This document shows, in pieces, positions 1 to 6,391 of a stretch of DNA of 18,686 nucleotides. The position numbers were made by a program, and so were the translations under genes. The notes under the pieces are model-generated. The model was not told where the DNA came from and did no database searches. It saw only the letters and a program-made list of their open reading frames with translations. This stretch comes from an uncultured Oscillibacter sp. Lineage in GTDB: Bacteria > Bacillota > Clostridia > Oscillospirales > Oscillospiraceae. The DNA lies in contig NZ_CAJTUX010000054.1 in assembly GCF_910579365.1 (NCBI RefSeq), positions 1-18,686 on the forward strand, in the 5' to 3' direction. The stretch's first letter is position 1; every line of letters starts with the position of its first letter.

Positions 1-35
1 TTGGCCAGAACGTCAACGTCAAAGGCGATTTTCAT
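1..35 (-). CDS. Start of an unidentified gene, cut by the window edge
   Basis: Only the first 11 codons are visible, reading MKIAFDVDVLA. The ATG at 35-33 is preceded by AAAGGAG at 44-50 with 8 nt of spacing, which is a strong ribosome site. The gene begins about 50 nt downstream of the iolG stop codon on the same strand, with no terminator between, so it is probably co-transcribed with iolG. A short beta-strand-like N-terminus of this kind is common in TIM-barrel sugar phosphate isomerases/epimerases, which often accompany iolG. That identification is a guess from context, because too little sequence is present to assign a family. Confidence 0.6.
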   Translation of the reverse strand, partial: MKIAFDVDVLA

Positions 36-84
36 TGGAAGCGCTCCTTTCCAAATTCTATAGAGGTCTATACCGCAGCGGCTT

Positions 85-1098
85 TTATTTCTTATAGAAA
101 TCAGGGGTACCGCCGGTCACAACCTTTTCCATCTGACCGGAAGTCTGGGACTTCACCAGAGCGTCTGCGGTGATGGAGGCAACATAGCCGTCCCAGGCGG
201 AGGAGCCGCCGGTCTCACCCTTGAGGGCGTGGTCCACCCAGTCCTGAATCTCCACGTCGTAGGAGTCGATGAAGCGAAGAATCCAGTTGTCCTCAATCTT
301 GGTAGAAACCTGGTTGGCAAAGCGCACGGTGGGGAAAGAGGGGCAAGGCAGGTTCACCACGCCGTTCTCGCAGACCACCTCGCAGTTGATGTCATAGCCA
401 AAGCCGCAGTTGACATTCACTTCCAGCATGACGACAATGCCGCCCTTGGTCTTCATCATCATAACCTGAGGGTCCCGCAGACCCTGATGCGCCTTGCTGG
501 AGACCTTGGGAAGAATGCACTGGACCTCGTCCCACTCGTCATTTACCAGCCAGGGCAGGCAGTCGATCTCATGGATGGCGGTATCCGTAACGGCCATGGC
601 GGTGGTATAGCTGTCGGCCACGCCGTCGGCGCGATGCGTGCATTTCACGATCAAAGGAGCGCCAAACTTGCCGGAATCCAACAGCTCCTTCACCTGGTTG
701 TAGCCCCGGTCATAGCGGCGCATGAAGCCGATCTGAACCAGATGCTTGCCAGAGGCCATCTCCGCATCCACCACAGCCTTGCAGTCGGCGGCGGTATTGG
801 CCAGAGGCTTCTCGCAGAAAACGGGCTTGCCAGCCTTGATGGCGGCGAGAACCGGGTCCTTATGGAACTGACCGGGCGTGGTGACCACCACCGCATTGAC
901 GTCGGGATCGTTGATCGCCTCGTTGAAATCCATGTAAATCTTCGTACCGGGACCGGCGATCTCCGCGCCCTTTTTCACGCCCTCTTCGAACACGTCGCAC
1001 ACGGCGACAACCTTGGCATTGCGGATACGGTTCTGAATGCGTTCAATGTGCTCCCGGCCGATCATGCCGCAGCCAATCAGACAAATATTGAGTTCCAT
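85..1098 (-). CDS. iolG: Inositol 2-dehydrogenase, Gfo/Idh/MocA family
   Basis: This 337-residue cytoplasmic oxidoreductase should oxidise myo-inositol (or a related cyclitol) at C2 with NAD+, the entry step of inositol catabolism. The N-terminal Rossmann motif GCGMIG is at residues 9-14. The family CEKP motif puts a lysine at 97. A TDTAIHEID segment gives D172 and H176, matching the Lys/Asp/His catalytic set at the same positions known for Bacillus IolG. The remainder is the usual C-terminal alpha/beta substrate domain. I prefer the ATG at 1098 over the one at 1104, because GGAGG at 1107-1111 lies 8 nt before the former but only 2 nt before the latter. The gene has its own promoter and a putative operator, and probably forms an operon with the gene at the window start. 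A scyllo-inositol, D-chiro-inositol or other sugar substrate is possible, since this family diverges in specificity. Confidence 0.87.
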   Translation of the reverse strand: MELNICLIGCGMIGREHIERIQNRIRNAKVVAVCDVFEEGVKKGAEIAGPGTKIYMDFNEAINDPDVNAVVVTTPGQFHKDPVLAAIKAGKPVFCEKPLANTAADCKAVVDAEMASGKHLVQIGFMRRYDRGYNQVKELLDSGKFGAPLIVKCTHRADGVADSYTTAMAVTDTAIHEIDCLPWLVNDEWDEVQCILPKVSSKAHQGLRDPQVMMMKTKGGIVVMLEVNVNCGFGYDINCEVVCENGVVNLPCPSFPTVRFANQVSTKIEDNWILRFIDSYDVEIQDWVDHALKGETGGSSAWDGYVASITADALVKSQTSGQMEKVVTGGTPDFYKK

Positions 1099-1106
1099 AA
1101 TCATTG

Positions 1107-1111
1107 CCTCC
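1107..1111 (-). promoter_or_regulatory. iolG ribosome binding site that decides the start
   Basis: GGAGG on the minus strand lies 8 nt upstream of the ATG at 1098 and only 2 nt upstream of the ATG at 1104. The second spacing is too short for efficient initiation, so the protein most likely begins MELNICLIG. Confidence 0.75.
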
Positions 1112-1226
1112 TATTTTTATAAAACTTTATCAAAACTCCAACCAGCTCTTGCCGGAACCGGCCGGATGGGGTCTGCCCTTTTTGCGTGCTCTTGTTTGCT
1201 GCTTTGTTTTCCCCTTTCTGTTTTGT

Positions 1227-1255
1227 ATTATAGCAAAGCGTTCACGAGAACGCAA
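1227..1255 (-). promoter_or_regulatory. Sigma-A type promoter of iolG
   Basis: On the minus strand a -35 box TTGCGT (1255-1250) and a consensus -10 box TATAAT (1232-1227) are separated by exactly 17 nt. The predicted transcript starts near 1220, leaving a 5' leader of about 120 nt. The spacer contains a 16-bp inverted repeat (separate entry), so the promoter is probably repressor-controlled. Confidence 0.78.
1238..1253. promoter_or_regulatory. Operator-like inverted repeat inside the iolG promoter
   Basis: GCGTTC-ACGA-GAACGC is an inverted repeat with 6-bp arms and a central CG step. The CG centre is typical of LacI-family operators. It fills the spacer between -35 and -10 of the iolG promoter and overlaps the -35 box, so a bound protein would block RNA polymerase. 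The LacI-type regulator encoded at 3526-4560 is the obvious candidate. That pairing is inferred from proximity, not shown by the sequence. Confidence 0.65.
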
Positions 1256-1420
1256 CCAAAATCGCAAAATAAAATCCACAATAATCCGGCAATCAAATTG
1301 TAAAAAGCTCCATCACTTCCATACCGGCCTTGCCGCTTTTGACGAAGATGTACAAATTCATATTTCTTCTTTGCGTTCAGCACGCACGCTTCAGACCTCT
1401 CTTTTTCCCAGAGATTCGCT

Positions 1421-1455
1421 GCAAAAGGAAAGGAGCCCCCTAAAGGCTCCCTTTT
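1421..1455 (-). terminator. Rho-independent terminator after the symporter gene
   Basis: On the minus strand a stem built on GGAGCC/GGCTCC, extended by a G-U and two A-U pairs (1429-1454), is followed by TTTCCTTTT. It starts about 40 nt after the symporter stop codon and separates symporter transcription from iolG. The rest of the 1256-1420 interval, between this terminator and the iolG -35 box, shows no gene and no other structure that I can support. Confidence 0.75.
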
Positions 1456-1492
1456 CCCTGTTGAGCAAATTGCGCTTTCCAGTCTTCCCTGC

Positions 1493-3154
1493 TCAGGCAG
1501 CAACACCCATCGGAGAAAACACGATGTAAATCACAACCGCCAATACCAGGCCGATGATGGAAACAACATGCCGGTATTTCCAAGGCGTCAAATCCACCGC
1601 TCCCACGTCCTCGGGAACATACTCCTCTGCGGGCCGGTATTTGTTCAGCGCCCACATGATGATAAGCTCAATGGGGAACAGCACCGCCATGGCATACAGG
1701 TAGTGAATGGGGTTCTCCGTGCCGGGATAGTTGGGCGCAATCAGGAGGAACCCTCCATAGCAGACCACGTGGAAAATGGCAATCACCTTCGGGGTATAGG
1801 CGGGCAGACGCTTGAACAGGAACACACCCAGAATGGTACACAGCACCGGCAGGGACACAAACTGGCTCATGGAGTTGAGGAATGTGGTAATTCCGGACGC
1901 ATTCATTACAAACGGCGCGATCACAATGGAGACGCAGCCCGCGATGGTGCCGTAAATCTTACCCACTTTGACGCAGTGCACGTCGGAGGCATTGGGCTTG
2001 AAGGCGGAGCGGTACAGGTCCAGCGTAAACATGGTGGACGCGGAATTCAGCACCGAGTTAAAGGAGGAGAGAATCGCGCCAAACATCACGGCGGCGAAGA
2101 AACCCATCACCGGCTTGGGAATGATGGCGGCAATCAGCGCCGGGTAGGCGAAGTCAATGGCCTTGTCCCCTGCGGCGGCAATGGAACTTTGGATGGAGGG
2201 CAGATAGAAAGCGATGATGCCGGGAATAACCAGATACAGGGGGCCCAGGCACTTCAGGAAGCCGCAGAAGATCGCGCCCTTCTGTCCCTCCTTCAGGGAC
2301 TTGGCGGCCAACGCCCGCTGAACAAAAGACTGGTTGGTGCACCACCAATAGAGGTTGTTGAAGAACATGCCGGTAATAATGAGGGGCCAAGGAACCTCAG
2401 GTTCCGGTGCGTTCCATGCGTTCACCGCGTTGAGCTTCGCGGGATCGGCCTCCAGAATATAGCGCACGCCGTCCAAAATGCCATGGCCGCCGGTCTGAGA
2501 CGCCAGCACGGCAAAGCCGATGAAGGGCACCATCAGACCGCCGATAATCAGGCCGATGCCGTTGATGGTATCGGACACGGCCACTGCTTTCAGTCCTCCG
2601 AAAATGGCATAGCAGCCGCCGATAATGCCGATAATCAGGCAGAGAACCGCCACCGACTGGAATCTTGTGATTCCCAGCATCCCGGAAATACCGAAAATCT
2701 CCTCAAACACCACCGCACCGGAGTACAAAATCACCGGCAGGTTCAAAATCGAGTACATCACCACGATGACCAGGGAGAACATGGTCTTTGTCCCCTTGCC
2801 ATAGCGAACCTCCATCAAAGAGGGAATGGTCATGGCTCCCATCTTCAAATACCGGGGCAGGAAATAATAGGCCAGCGCCAACAGGGTGAACATGGACCCC
2901 ACCTCCCAGGCAATGGGTCCCATATTGGATTTCCAGCTCTGCCCGTTCAATCCCACCAGCTGCTCGGCAGACAAGTTGGTCAGCAGCAGCGAACCGGCAA
3001 TCACGATGCCGGGCAGTCCCCGTCCGGCCAGAAAATACCCCTCGGCAGACTCCAGATTATCTCCCCTGGTCTTCCAGCTGGAGATAATCGCCACCAAAGC
3101 GGTGAAGAGAACAAATGAGATCAGCGTCCACGCGATTGAACTGAAGAACGTCAT
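1493..3154 (-). CDS. Sodium:solute symporter (SSS/SLC5 family, YidK-like)
   Basis: This 553-residue inner-membrane protein should couple sodium to uptake of a sugar, cyclitol or related small solute. It is strongly hydrophobic throughout. It carries SSS landmarks: GYFLAGR at residues 39-45, LTNLSAEQLVGLNGQ at 58-72, and a later GAILSSFNSVLNSAS segment like the serine-rich sodium-site helix of the LeuT-fold transporters. The overall pattern resembles E. coli YidK. I chose the ATG at 3154 because GGAGG (3163-3167) lies 8 nt before it; upstream in-frame methionines lack such a site. The gene ends at its own terminator. It is divergent from a LacI-type regulator and next to iolG, so inositol or another cyclitol is a reasonable substrate, but specificity cannot be read from the sequence. 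Confidence 0.88.
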   Translation of the reverse strand: MTFFSSIAWTLISFVLFTALVAIISSWKTRGDNLESAEGYFLAGRGLPGIVIAGSLLLTNLSAEQLVGLNGQSWKSNMGPIAWEVGSMFTLLALAYYFLPRYLKMGAMTIPSLMEVRYGKGTKTMFSLVIVVMYSILNLPVILYSGAVVFEEIFGISGMLGITRFQSVAVLCLIIGIIGGCYAIFGGLKAVAVSDTINGIGLIIGGLMVPFIGFAVLASQTGGHGILDGVRYILEADPAKLNAVNAWNAPEPEVPWPLIITGMFFNNLYWWCTNQSFVQRALAAKSLKEGQKGAIFCGFLKCLGPLYLVIPGIIAFYLPSIQSSIAAAGDKAIDFAYPALIAAIIPKPVMGFFAAVMFGAILSSFNSVLNSASTMFTLDLYRSAFKPNASDVHCVKVGKIYGTIAGCVSIVIAPFVMNASGITTFLNSMSQFVSLPVLCTILGVFLFKRLPAYTPKVIAIFHVVCYGGFLLIAPNYPGTENPIHYLYAMAVLFPIELIIMWALNKYRPAEEYVPEDVGAVDLTPWKYRHVVSIIGLVLAVVIYIVFSPMGVAA

Positions 3155-3230
3155 TGTGGTAGCCTCCATTTTTATAGTTTCCGGAGAAACAAGAAGCACA
3201 CATTTTGCACGTCAAAAGGGGGACGGGCGT

Positions 3231-3275
3231 CTCGCCAATACGCGTGCGGCAACACGCTGCGGGTTCCGAGGCGAG
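3231..3275 (-). promoter_or_regulatory. Nested hairpin in the symporter leader
   Basis: Outer arms CTCGCC (3231-3236) and GGCGAG (3270-3275) enclose inner arms GCGTG (3242-3246) and CACGC (3253-3257). In the minus-strand transcript the downstream arm can alternatively pair with the CGCC just after it (GGCG-AGA-CGCC, 3226-3236). This gives two exclusive folds in the predicted 5' leader of the symporter mRNA. No known riboswitch family was recognised. Confidence 0.4.
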
Positions 3276-3295
3276 CTTTTCGATTTCCTGATATT

Positions 3296-3324
3296 AAAAT
3301 ACCACATAAATTTAAGGTATGCAA
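3296..3324 (-). promoter_or_regulatory. Probable symporter promoter
   Basis: Minus-strand TTGCAT (3324-3319) and TATTTT (3301-3296) are 17 nt apart. The -10 box is imperfect, but the spacing is ideal and the surrounding DNA is AT-rich in an otherwise GC-rich region. The leader to the symporter start would be about 135 nt. Confidence 0.5.
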
Positions 3325-3337
3325 GGAAGAAAACTGT

Positions 3338-3385
3338 AAAAAACCCCCAATGCGGGAAGTTTGTAAAACCCCGCAAAACCGGGGG
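3338..3385 (-). terminator. Terminator-like nested hairpin upstream of the symporter promoter
   Basis: Arms CCCCC (3344-3348) and GGGGG (3381-3385) enclose GCGGG (3352-3356) and CCCGC (3370-3374). On the minus strand the structure ends in GGGGG followed by six T residues (3343-3338). It lies between divergent genes, where no gene end needs it. It may insulate the symporter promoter from antisense transcription out of the regulator gene, or serve as a leader attenuator if a more distal promoter exists. Confidence 0.5.
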
Positions 3386-3423
3386 AGGTGTTCTTGTGCA
3401 ATTAGTCGACTGTCCCGCCGAAT

Positions 3424-3442
3424 AAGCGTGCAAAAGCGTGCA
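3424..3442. repeat. Tandem AAGCGTGCA repeat upstream of the regulator
   Basis: Two copies of AAGCGTGCA (3424-3432 and 3434-3442) are spaced one helical turn (10 bp) apart, in the divergent regulatory region. The iolG promoter carries a one-mismatch version, AAGCGTTCA (1236-1244). This suggests sites for a protein that binds on one face of the helix. Confidence 0.5.
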
Positions 3443-3450
3443 GTCTTGTG

Positions 3451-3464
3451 GAATTTCGAAATTC
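3451..3464. promoter_or_regulatory. Perfect 14-bp palindrome next to the regulator -35 box
   Basis: GAATTTCGAAATTC is a perfect palindrome with a central CG step, as in LacI-family operators. It ends 2 bp before the -35 box of the regulator promoter. It is a candidate autoregulatory operator. Its sequence differs from the iolG operator-like repeat, so the two may bind different proteins. Confidence 0.5.
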
Positions 3465-3466
3465 TC

Positions 3467-3496
3467 TTGTCAAACCCTGCGTATTTCTGCTATAAT
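3467..3496 (+). promoter_or_regulatory. Promoter of the LacI-type regulator
   Basis: TTGTCA (3467-3472) and a consensus TATAAT (3491-3496) are 18 nt apart. A TGC immediately before the -10 box makes it an extended -10 promoter. Transcription would start near 3503, giving a short leader of about 23 nt to the ATG at 3526. Confidence 0.75.
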
Positions 3497-3525
3497 AGCG
3501 CCATAAAGCGGATAGGAGAGTCATC

Positions 3526-4560
3526 ATGGCAGTTACTTCACAGCAAATTGCAGAGCTGGCAGGGGTCTCCAGGGGAACCGTAGACCGTGCTCTGCACAAC
3601 CGCGGCCGGGTTAACGCGGAAGTGGCCGCACGCATTCTCAAAATTGCGGAGGAACTGGGCTACCGGCCCAACAGCATTGGGCAGGCGCTGGTTCGAACCA
3701 GGCATGACCTTCGTCTGGGCGCAATTCTGCAATCCGCCGAGACGCCCACCATGCAGGACGTGGCCGCCGGCGCAAGGCAGGCCGCCGCAGAACTGCGGGT
3801 CTCCGGCATCGAGGTGGAGCTGCGGGAGATACAGGGCAGAGACACCCTCCAGGTGCTCCGGCAAATCAATGAACTGGCCGCTTGGGGCGCCAGCGGTCTG
3901 GCCATCGCCGCGGCCAATACGCCGGATCTGGTCCAGCGCATCAACCAGCTCCACGAACAGGGAATCCCGGTGGTGACCTTTAATACAGACGCGCCGGACA
4001 GCCGCCGCCTGTGCTTTGTGGGCATGGATAATTACCGGGCCGGGCAGACTGCGGCGGGATTGATCCGGCAAATGCTTCCCTCCGGCGGGCTGGTGCTCCC
4101 CATTGCCGGACATGTCAACAACGGCGCACACAACAGCCGGCTGCGGGGATTTCTGGACACGCTGAAGGATGTGGGGGACATTCAGCTTCTCCCCTACCAG
4201 CCCTGTTTCGACCGGGACGATTACGCCCACGAGATCACCCAGCATACCCTGCGGGAAAATCCCTCCCTGGCCTGCGTCTATATCACGTCCAACGGGCAGC
4301 GCGGCGTCTGCCGTGCCATTGAGGACGAGCACCGGAAGGGCCTCGTCCGTGTGATTGCCTACGATTTAAACGAACCCAACCGGGCGCTTCTGCAAAACGG
4401 AGATTTGAGTTTCGTGCTGGACCAGGTGGCCCACAGGCAGGGCAGCCAGCCTATGCAGATACTCTACAGTTATCTGCTGGGCAACAAGTCCCCGGAAAAG
4501 GAGCTTCTTTATACAGACATCCTGATTCGCACAAAATACAACATCTGCGAAGTTCCCTGA
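3526..4560 (+). CDS. LacI-family transcriptional regulator
   Basis: This 344-residue protein is a DNA-binding regulator controlled by a small ligand. Residues 5-50 form the LacI-type helix-turn-helix, with QQIAELAGVSRGTVDRAL followed by the family RPN turn at 47-49. The TVDRAL recognition helix belongs to a LacI subgroup distinct from the classic TVSRVL type. Residues from about 66 onward are a periplasmic-binding-protein-like sensor of the type that binds sugars or polyols. AGGAG (3514-3518) lies 7 nt before the ATG. The gene is divergent from the symporter, with two palindromic or repeated sites between them, and a third candidate site lies in the iolG promoter. It most likely represses this uptake and oxidation locus until its substrate is present. 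The ligand is not identifiable from sequence alone. Confidence 0.87.
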   Translation: MAVTSQQIAELAGVSRGTVDRALHNRGRVNAEVAARILKIAEELGYRPNSIGQALVRTRHDLRLGAILQSAETPTMQDVAAGARQAAAELRVSGIEVELREIQGRDTLQVLRQINELAAWGASGLAIAAANTPDLVQRINQLHEQGIPVVTFNTDAPDSRRLCFVGMDNYRAGQTAAGLIRQMLPSGGLVLPIAGHVNNGAHNSRLRGFLDTLKDVGDIQLLPYQPCFDRDDYAHEITQHTLRENPSLACVYITSNGQRGVCRAIEDEHRKGLVRVIAYDLNEPNRALLQNGDLSFVLDQVAHRQGSQPMQILYSYLLGNKSPEKELLYTDILIRTKYNICEVP

Positions 4561-4644
4561 CCTGGCCGCCGCACCGGCTTTCCTTTCATAAACATGCGGC
4601 TCCTTCTATTTCATATCATCTTTATAAAATATCTATAGATTGGT

Positions 4645-4683
4645 AAATGCCGTGCCGTCTCCTGCTGAGACGGCACGGCATTT
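4645..4683 (+). terminator. Strong 17-bp hairpin between the convergent regulator and hsdM
   Basis: A perfect 17-bp stem (4645-4661 with 4667-4683) has a 5-nt loop, CTGCT. The T run at its plus-strand end is TTTTAT, so it fits termination of the regulator gene about 85 nt downstream of its stop. The minus-strand side ends in TTTACC and could also halt hsdM transcripts. Between the regulator stop and this hairpin nothing else is recognised. Confidence 0.8.
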
Positions 4684-4744
4684 TATAAGCATATAAGCTG
4701 AAAAATCAAACGAATTCTTACGCTCTGTTTTCTTCACTGGCCCC

Positions 4745-4888
4745 TTATAGACTCTGAATGAATCTTTCAATTTGAAACAGCGCCGCGCCAGCTGCGGAAG
4801 CGTCCAGCTGAGAGCGGCAGTCTTTCCATTAGGAGGCATCCGCTTCAAAGGGATTTTGCTCTGCCGACAGCGCCCACAAAAGCCACGC
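4745..4888 (-). pseudogene. Possible gene remnant downstream of hsdM
   Basis: In one minus-strand frame this stretch reads as a coding-like string that includes WLLWALSAEQNPFEADAS. A TAA follows, then WKDCRSQLDASAAGAALFQ and IERFIQSL, ending in a second TAA at 4745-4747. The reading has GC-biased third positions like the real genes here, but no start codon and one internal stop. It may be the worn 3' end of a gene displaced when the restriction-modification operon arrived. I do not recognise the family, and chance is a real alternative. Confidence 0.2.
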
Positions 4889-4889
4889 A

Positions 4890-6389
4890 TTATGAAAGCT
4901 GCCGCTGCAGTTCCCGAAAGCTCTCCAGCGCGTCCTGCAATTCCTCGATAATTCCGGCAGCCAGCTCCTCCGGCGAGAGAAGATCATCCAGTCCCGCGAG
5001 AGTTCTGTCCTTGATCCAAAAGATATCCAGACTGGCCTTTTCCTGCTCCAGAATCTTCTGCGCGTCAAACCGCCGCCAACGGCCATCGGGGTTCTCCTTC
5101 GACCAGGTCTCCTTCCGCTCATACCGGTTCTCCGGATGATAGCAGGCGATAAAATCCTCCAGATCACTGTCCTGCATAGGACTTTGTTTCAGCGTAAAGT
5201 GGATGTTGGTGCGAAAATCGTAAATCCAAATGTCCTTGGTCTGCGTTTCCGCAGAGGCCGGCTTCTTGTCAAAGAAGAGAACGTTCGCCTTGACGCCCGG
5301 CTTGTAGAACACCCCTGTGGGCAGCCGGAGTATCGTATGTAAATCCGTCGTTTGCAGCAGCTTCCGCCGCACCGTCTCCCCCGCGCCGCTTTCAAACAGC
5401 ACGTTGTCCGGAACCACCACCGCCGCTTTGCCGGAGGCGTTTAAAATGGTGTTGATATGCTGAACAAAATTCAGCTGCTTGTTGGAGCTGGTGGTCCAGA
5501 AGTCCGTCCGGTTGTATACCAGGTCCTTCTTTTCCTTCTCCTGCTTGTCCTTTTTCTTCCCCTTATGGGCCAGAGTAATCGAGGATTTTTTCCCAAAAGG
5601 CGGGTTGGTCAGCACGTAGTCCACCCGGATGCCGGGGTCCGTCAGCAGCGCGTCGCCCAGTGTCACCGGAACATGGCCATAGATATCGCCGATATTGTGG
5701 AGATAGAGGTTCATCAGGCAGAGCTTGAAGGTTGTGGGAACCAGCTCGTTTCCAAAAAAGGTCTGGTTCTTTAAAAAAGCCTTCTGCTCCCGGTCCAAGG
5801 TATAGTTCCCCGGGTCGGCAATGTACTCCTGCGCGGCCAGGAAAAAACCGCCGCTGCCGCAGCAGGGGTCCGCAATGGTCTTCATCGGCTCCGGACGCAG
5901 GCATTTGACCATGGCGCGAATCAGCGGACGGGGGGTGAAATACTGTCCCGCGCCGCTTTTCACATCCTCCGCGTTTTTTTGCAGCAGTCCCTCGTAAATC
6001 TCGCCCTTGACGTCGGAGGACATGGACACCCACTTCTCTTTATCGATCATCTGTACAATGCGGTAAAGAATGGCGGCGCTGCTGATTTTATTGACGGCGC
6101 CCTTGAATATCTTTCCCAGGATGCCCTCCTCTTCCCCCAGCCTCTCCAGGGTGGCCTTATACTGCCCCTCCAGCTCCGCGCCTTTGAGGGTATTCATATC
6201 CGTCCAGGCATATCCCTTCGGGATGCCGGTTTTTTTCTCATAAGGCGGTCTGGCGTACTCGTCGGACATCTTCAGGAAAATCAGATACGTCAGCTGCTCC
6301 AGATAATCGCCGTAGGATACGCCGTCATCCCGAAGCGGGTTGCACATTCCCCATACCTTGGAGATAATGGCGGAGGTTTGATCCGGCAT
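4890..6389 (-). CDS. hsdM: Type I restriction-modification DNA methyltransferase subunit
   Basis: This 499-residue protein should transfer a methyl group from S-adenosylmethionine to adenine N6 at the site chosen by HsdS, and is also needed for the R2M2S nuclease complex. An N-terminal helical HsdM domain covers about residues 1-130. GQYFTPR (148-154) begins the methylase domain. Motif I is DPCCGSGGF (174-182) and the catalytic motif IV is NPPF (262-265), as expected for an N6-adenine enzyme. A lysine-rich stretch follows at about 276-288. The length is normal for the family. The ATG lies 2 nt after the hsdS stop, and AAGGAG overlaps the end of hsdS, so translation is probably coupled. It is the last gene of the hsdR-hsdS-hsdM operon. 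I see no broken motif, so it should be active. Confidence 0.95.
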   Translation of the reverse strand: MPDQTSAIISKVWGMCNPLRDDGVSYGDYLEQLTYLIFLKMSDEYARPPYEKKTGIPKGYAWTDMNTLKGAELEGQYKATLERLGEEEGILGKIFKGAVNKISSAAILYRIVQMIDKEKWVSMSSDVKGEIYEGLLQKNAEDVKSGAGQYFTPRPLIRAMVKCLRPEPMKTIADPCCGSGGFFLAAQEYIADPGNYTLDREQKAFLKNQTFFGNELVPTTFKLCLMNLYLHNIGDIYGHVPVTLGDALLTDPGIRVDYVLTNPPFGKKSSITLAHKGKKKDKQEKEKKDLVYNRTDFWTTSSNKQLNFVQHINTILNASGKAAVVVPDNVLFESGAGETVRRKLLQTTDLHTILRLPTGVFYKPGVKANVLFFDKKPASAETQTKDIWIYDFRTNIHFTLKQSPMQDSDLEDFIACYHPENRYERKETWSKENPDGRWRRFDAQKILEQEKASLDIFWIKDRTLAGLDDLLSPEELAAGIIEELQDALESFRELQRQLS

Positions 6390-6391
6390 AG

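Noticed and set aside
1568..3118. 516-codon plus-strand open frame opposite the symporter
   Set aside because: Composition is rich in His, Gln, Gly and Asn, typical of the antisense of a GC-rich hydrophobic gene. It has no ribosome site or domain, and the symporter on the other strand is unmistakable.
3424..3442. Two direct repeats considered as the start of a CRISPR array
   Set aside because: The repeat is 9 bp with a 1-bp gap and only two copies; there is no spacer architecture and no cas gene nearby.
4633..4890. 85-codon open frame whose ATG overlaps the hsdM stop codon
   Set aside because: The overlap looks like coupling, but the frame runs through the 17-bp terminator hairpin, has no recognisable domain and is basic with irregular codon use. 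A different frame in the same stretch looks more coding-like.
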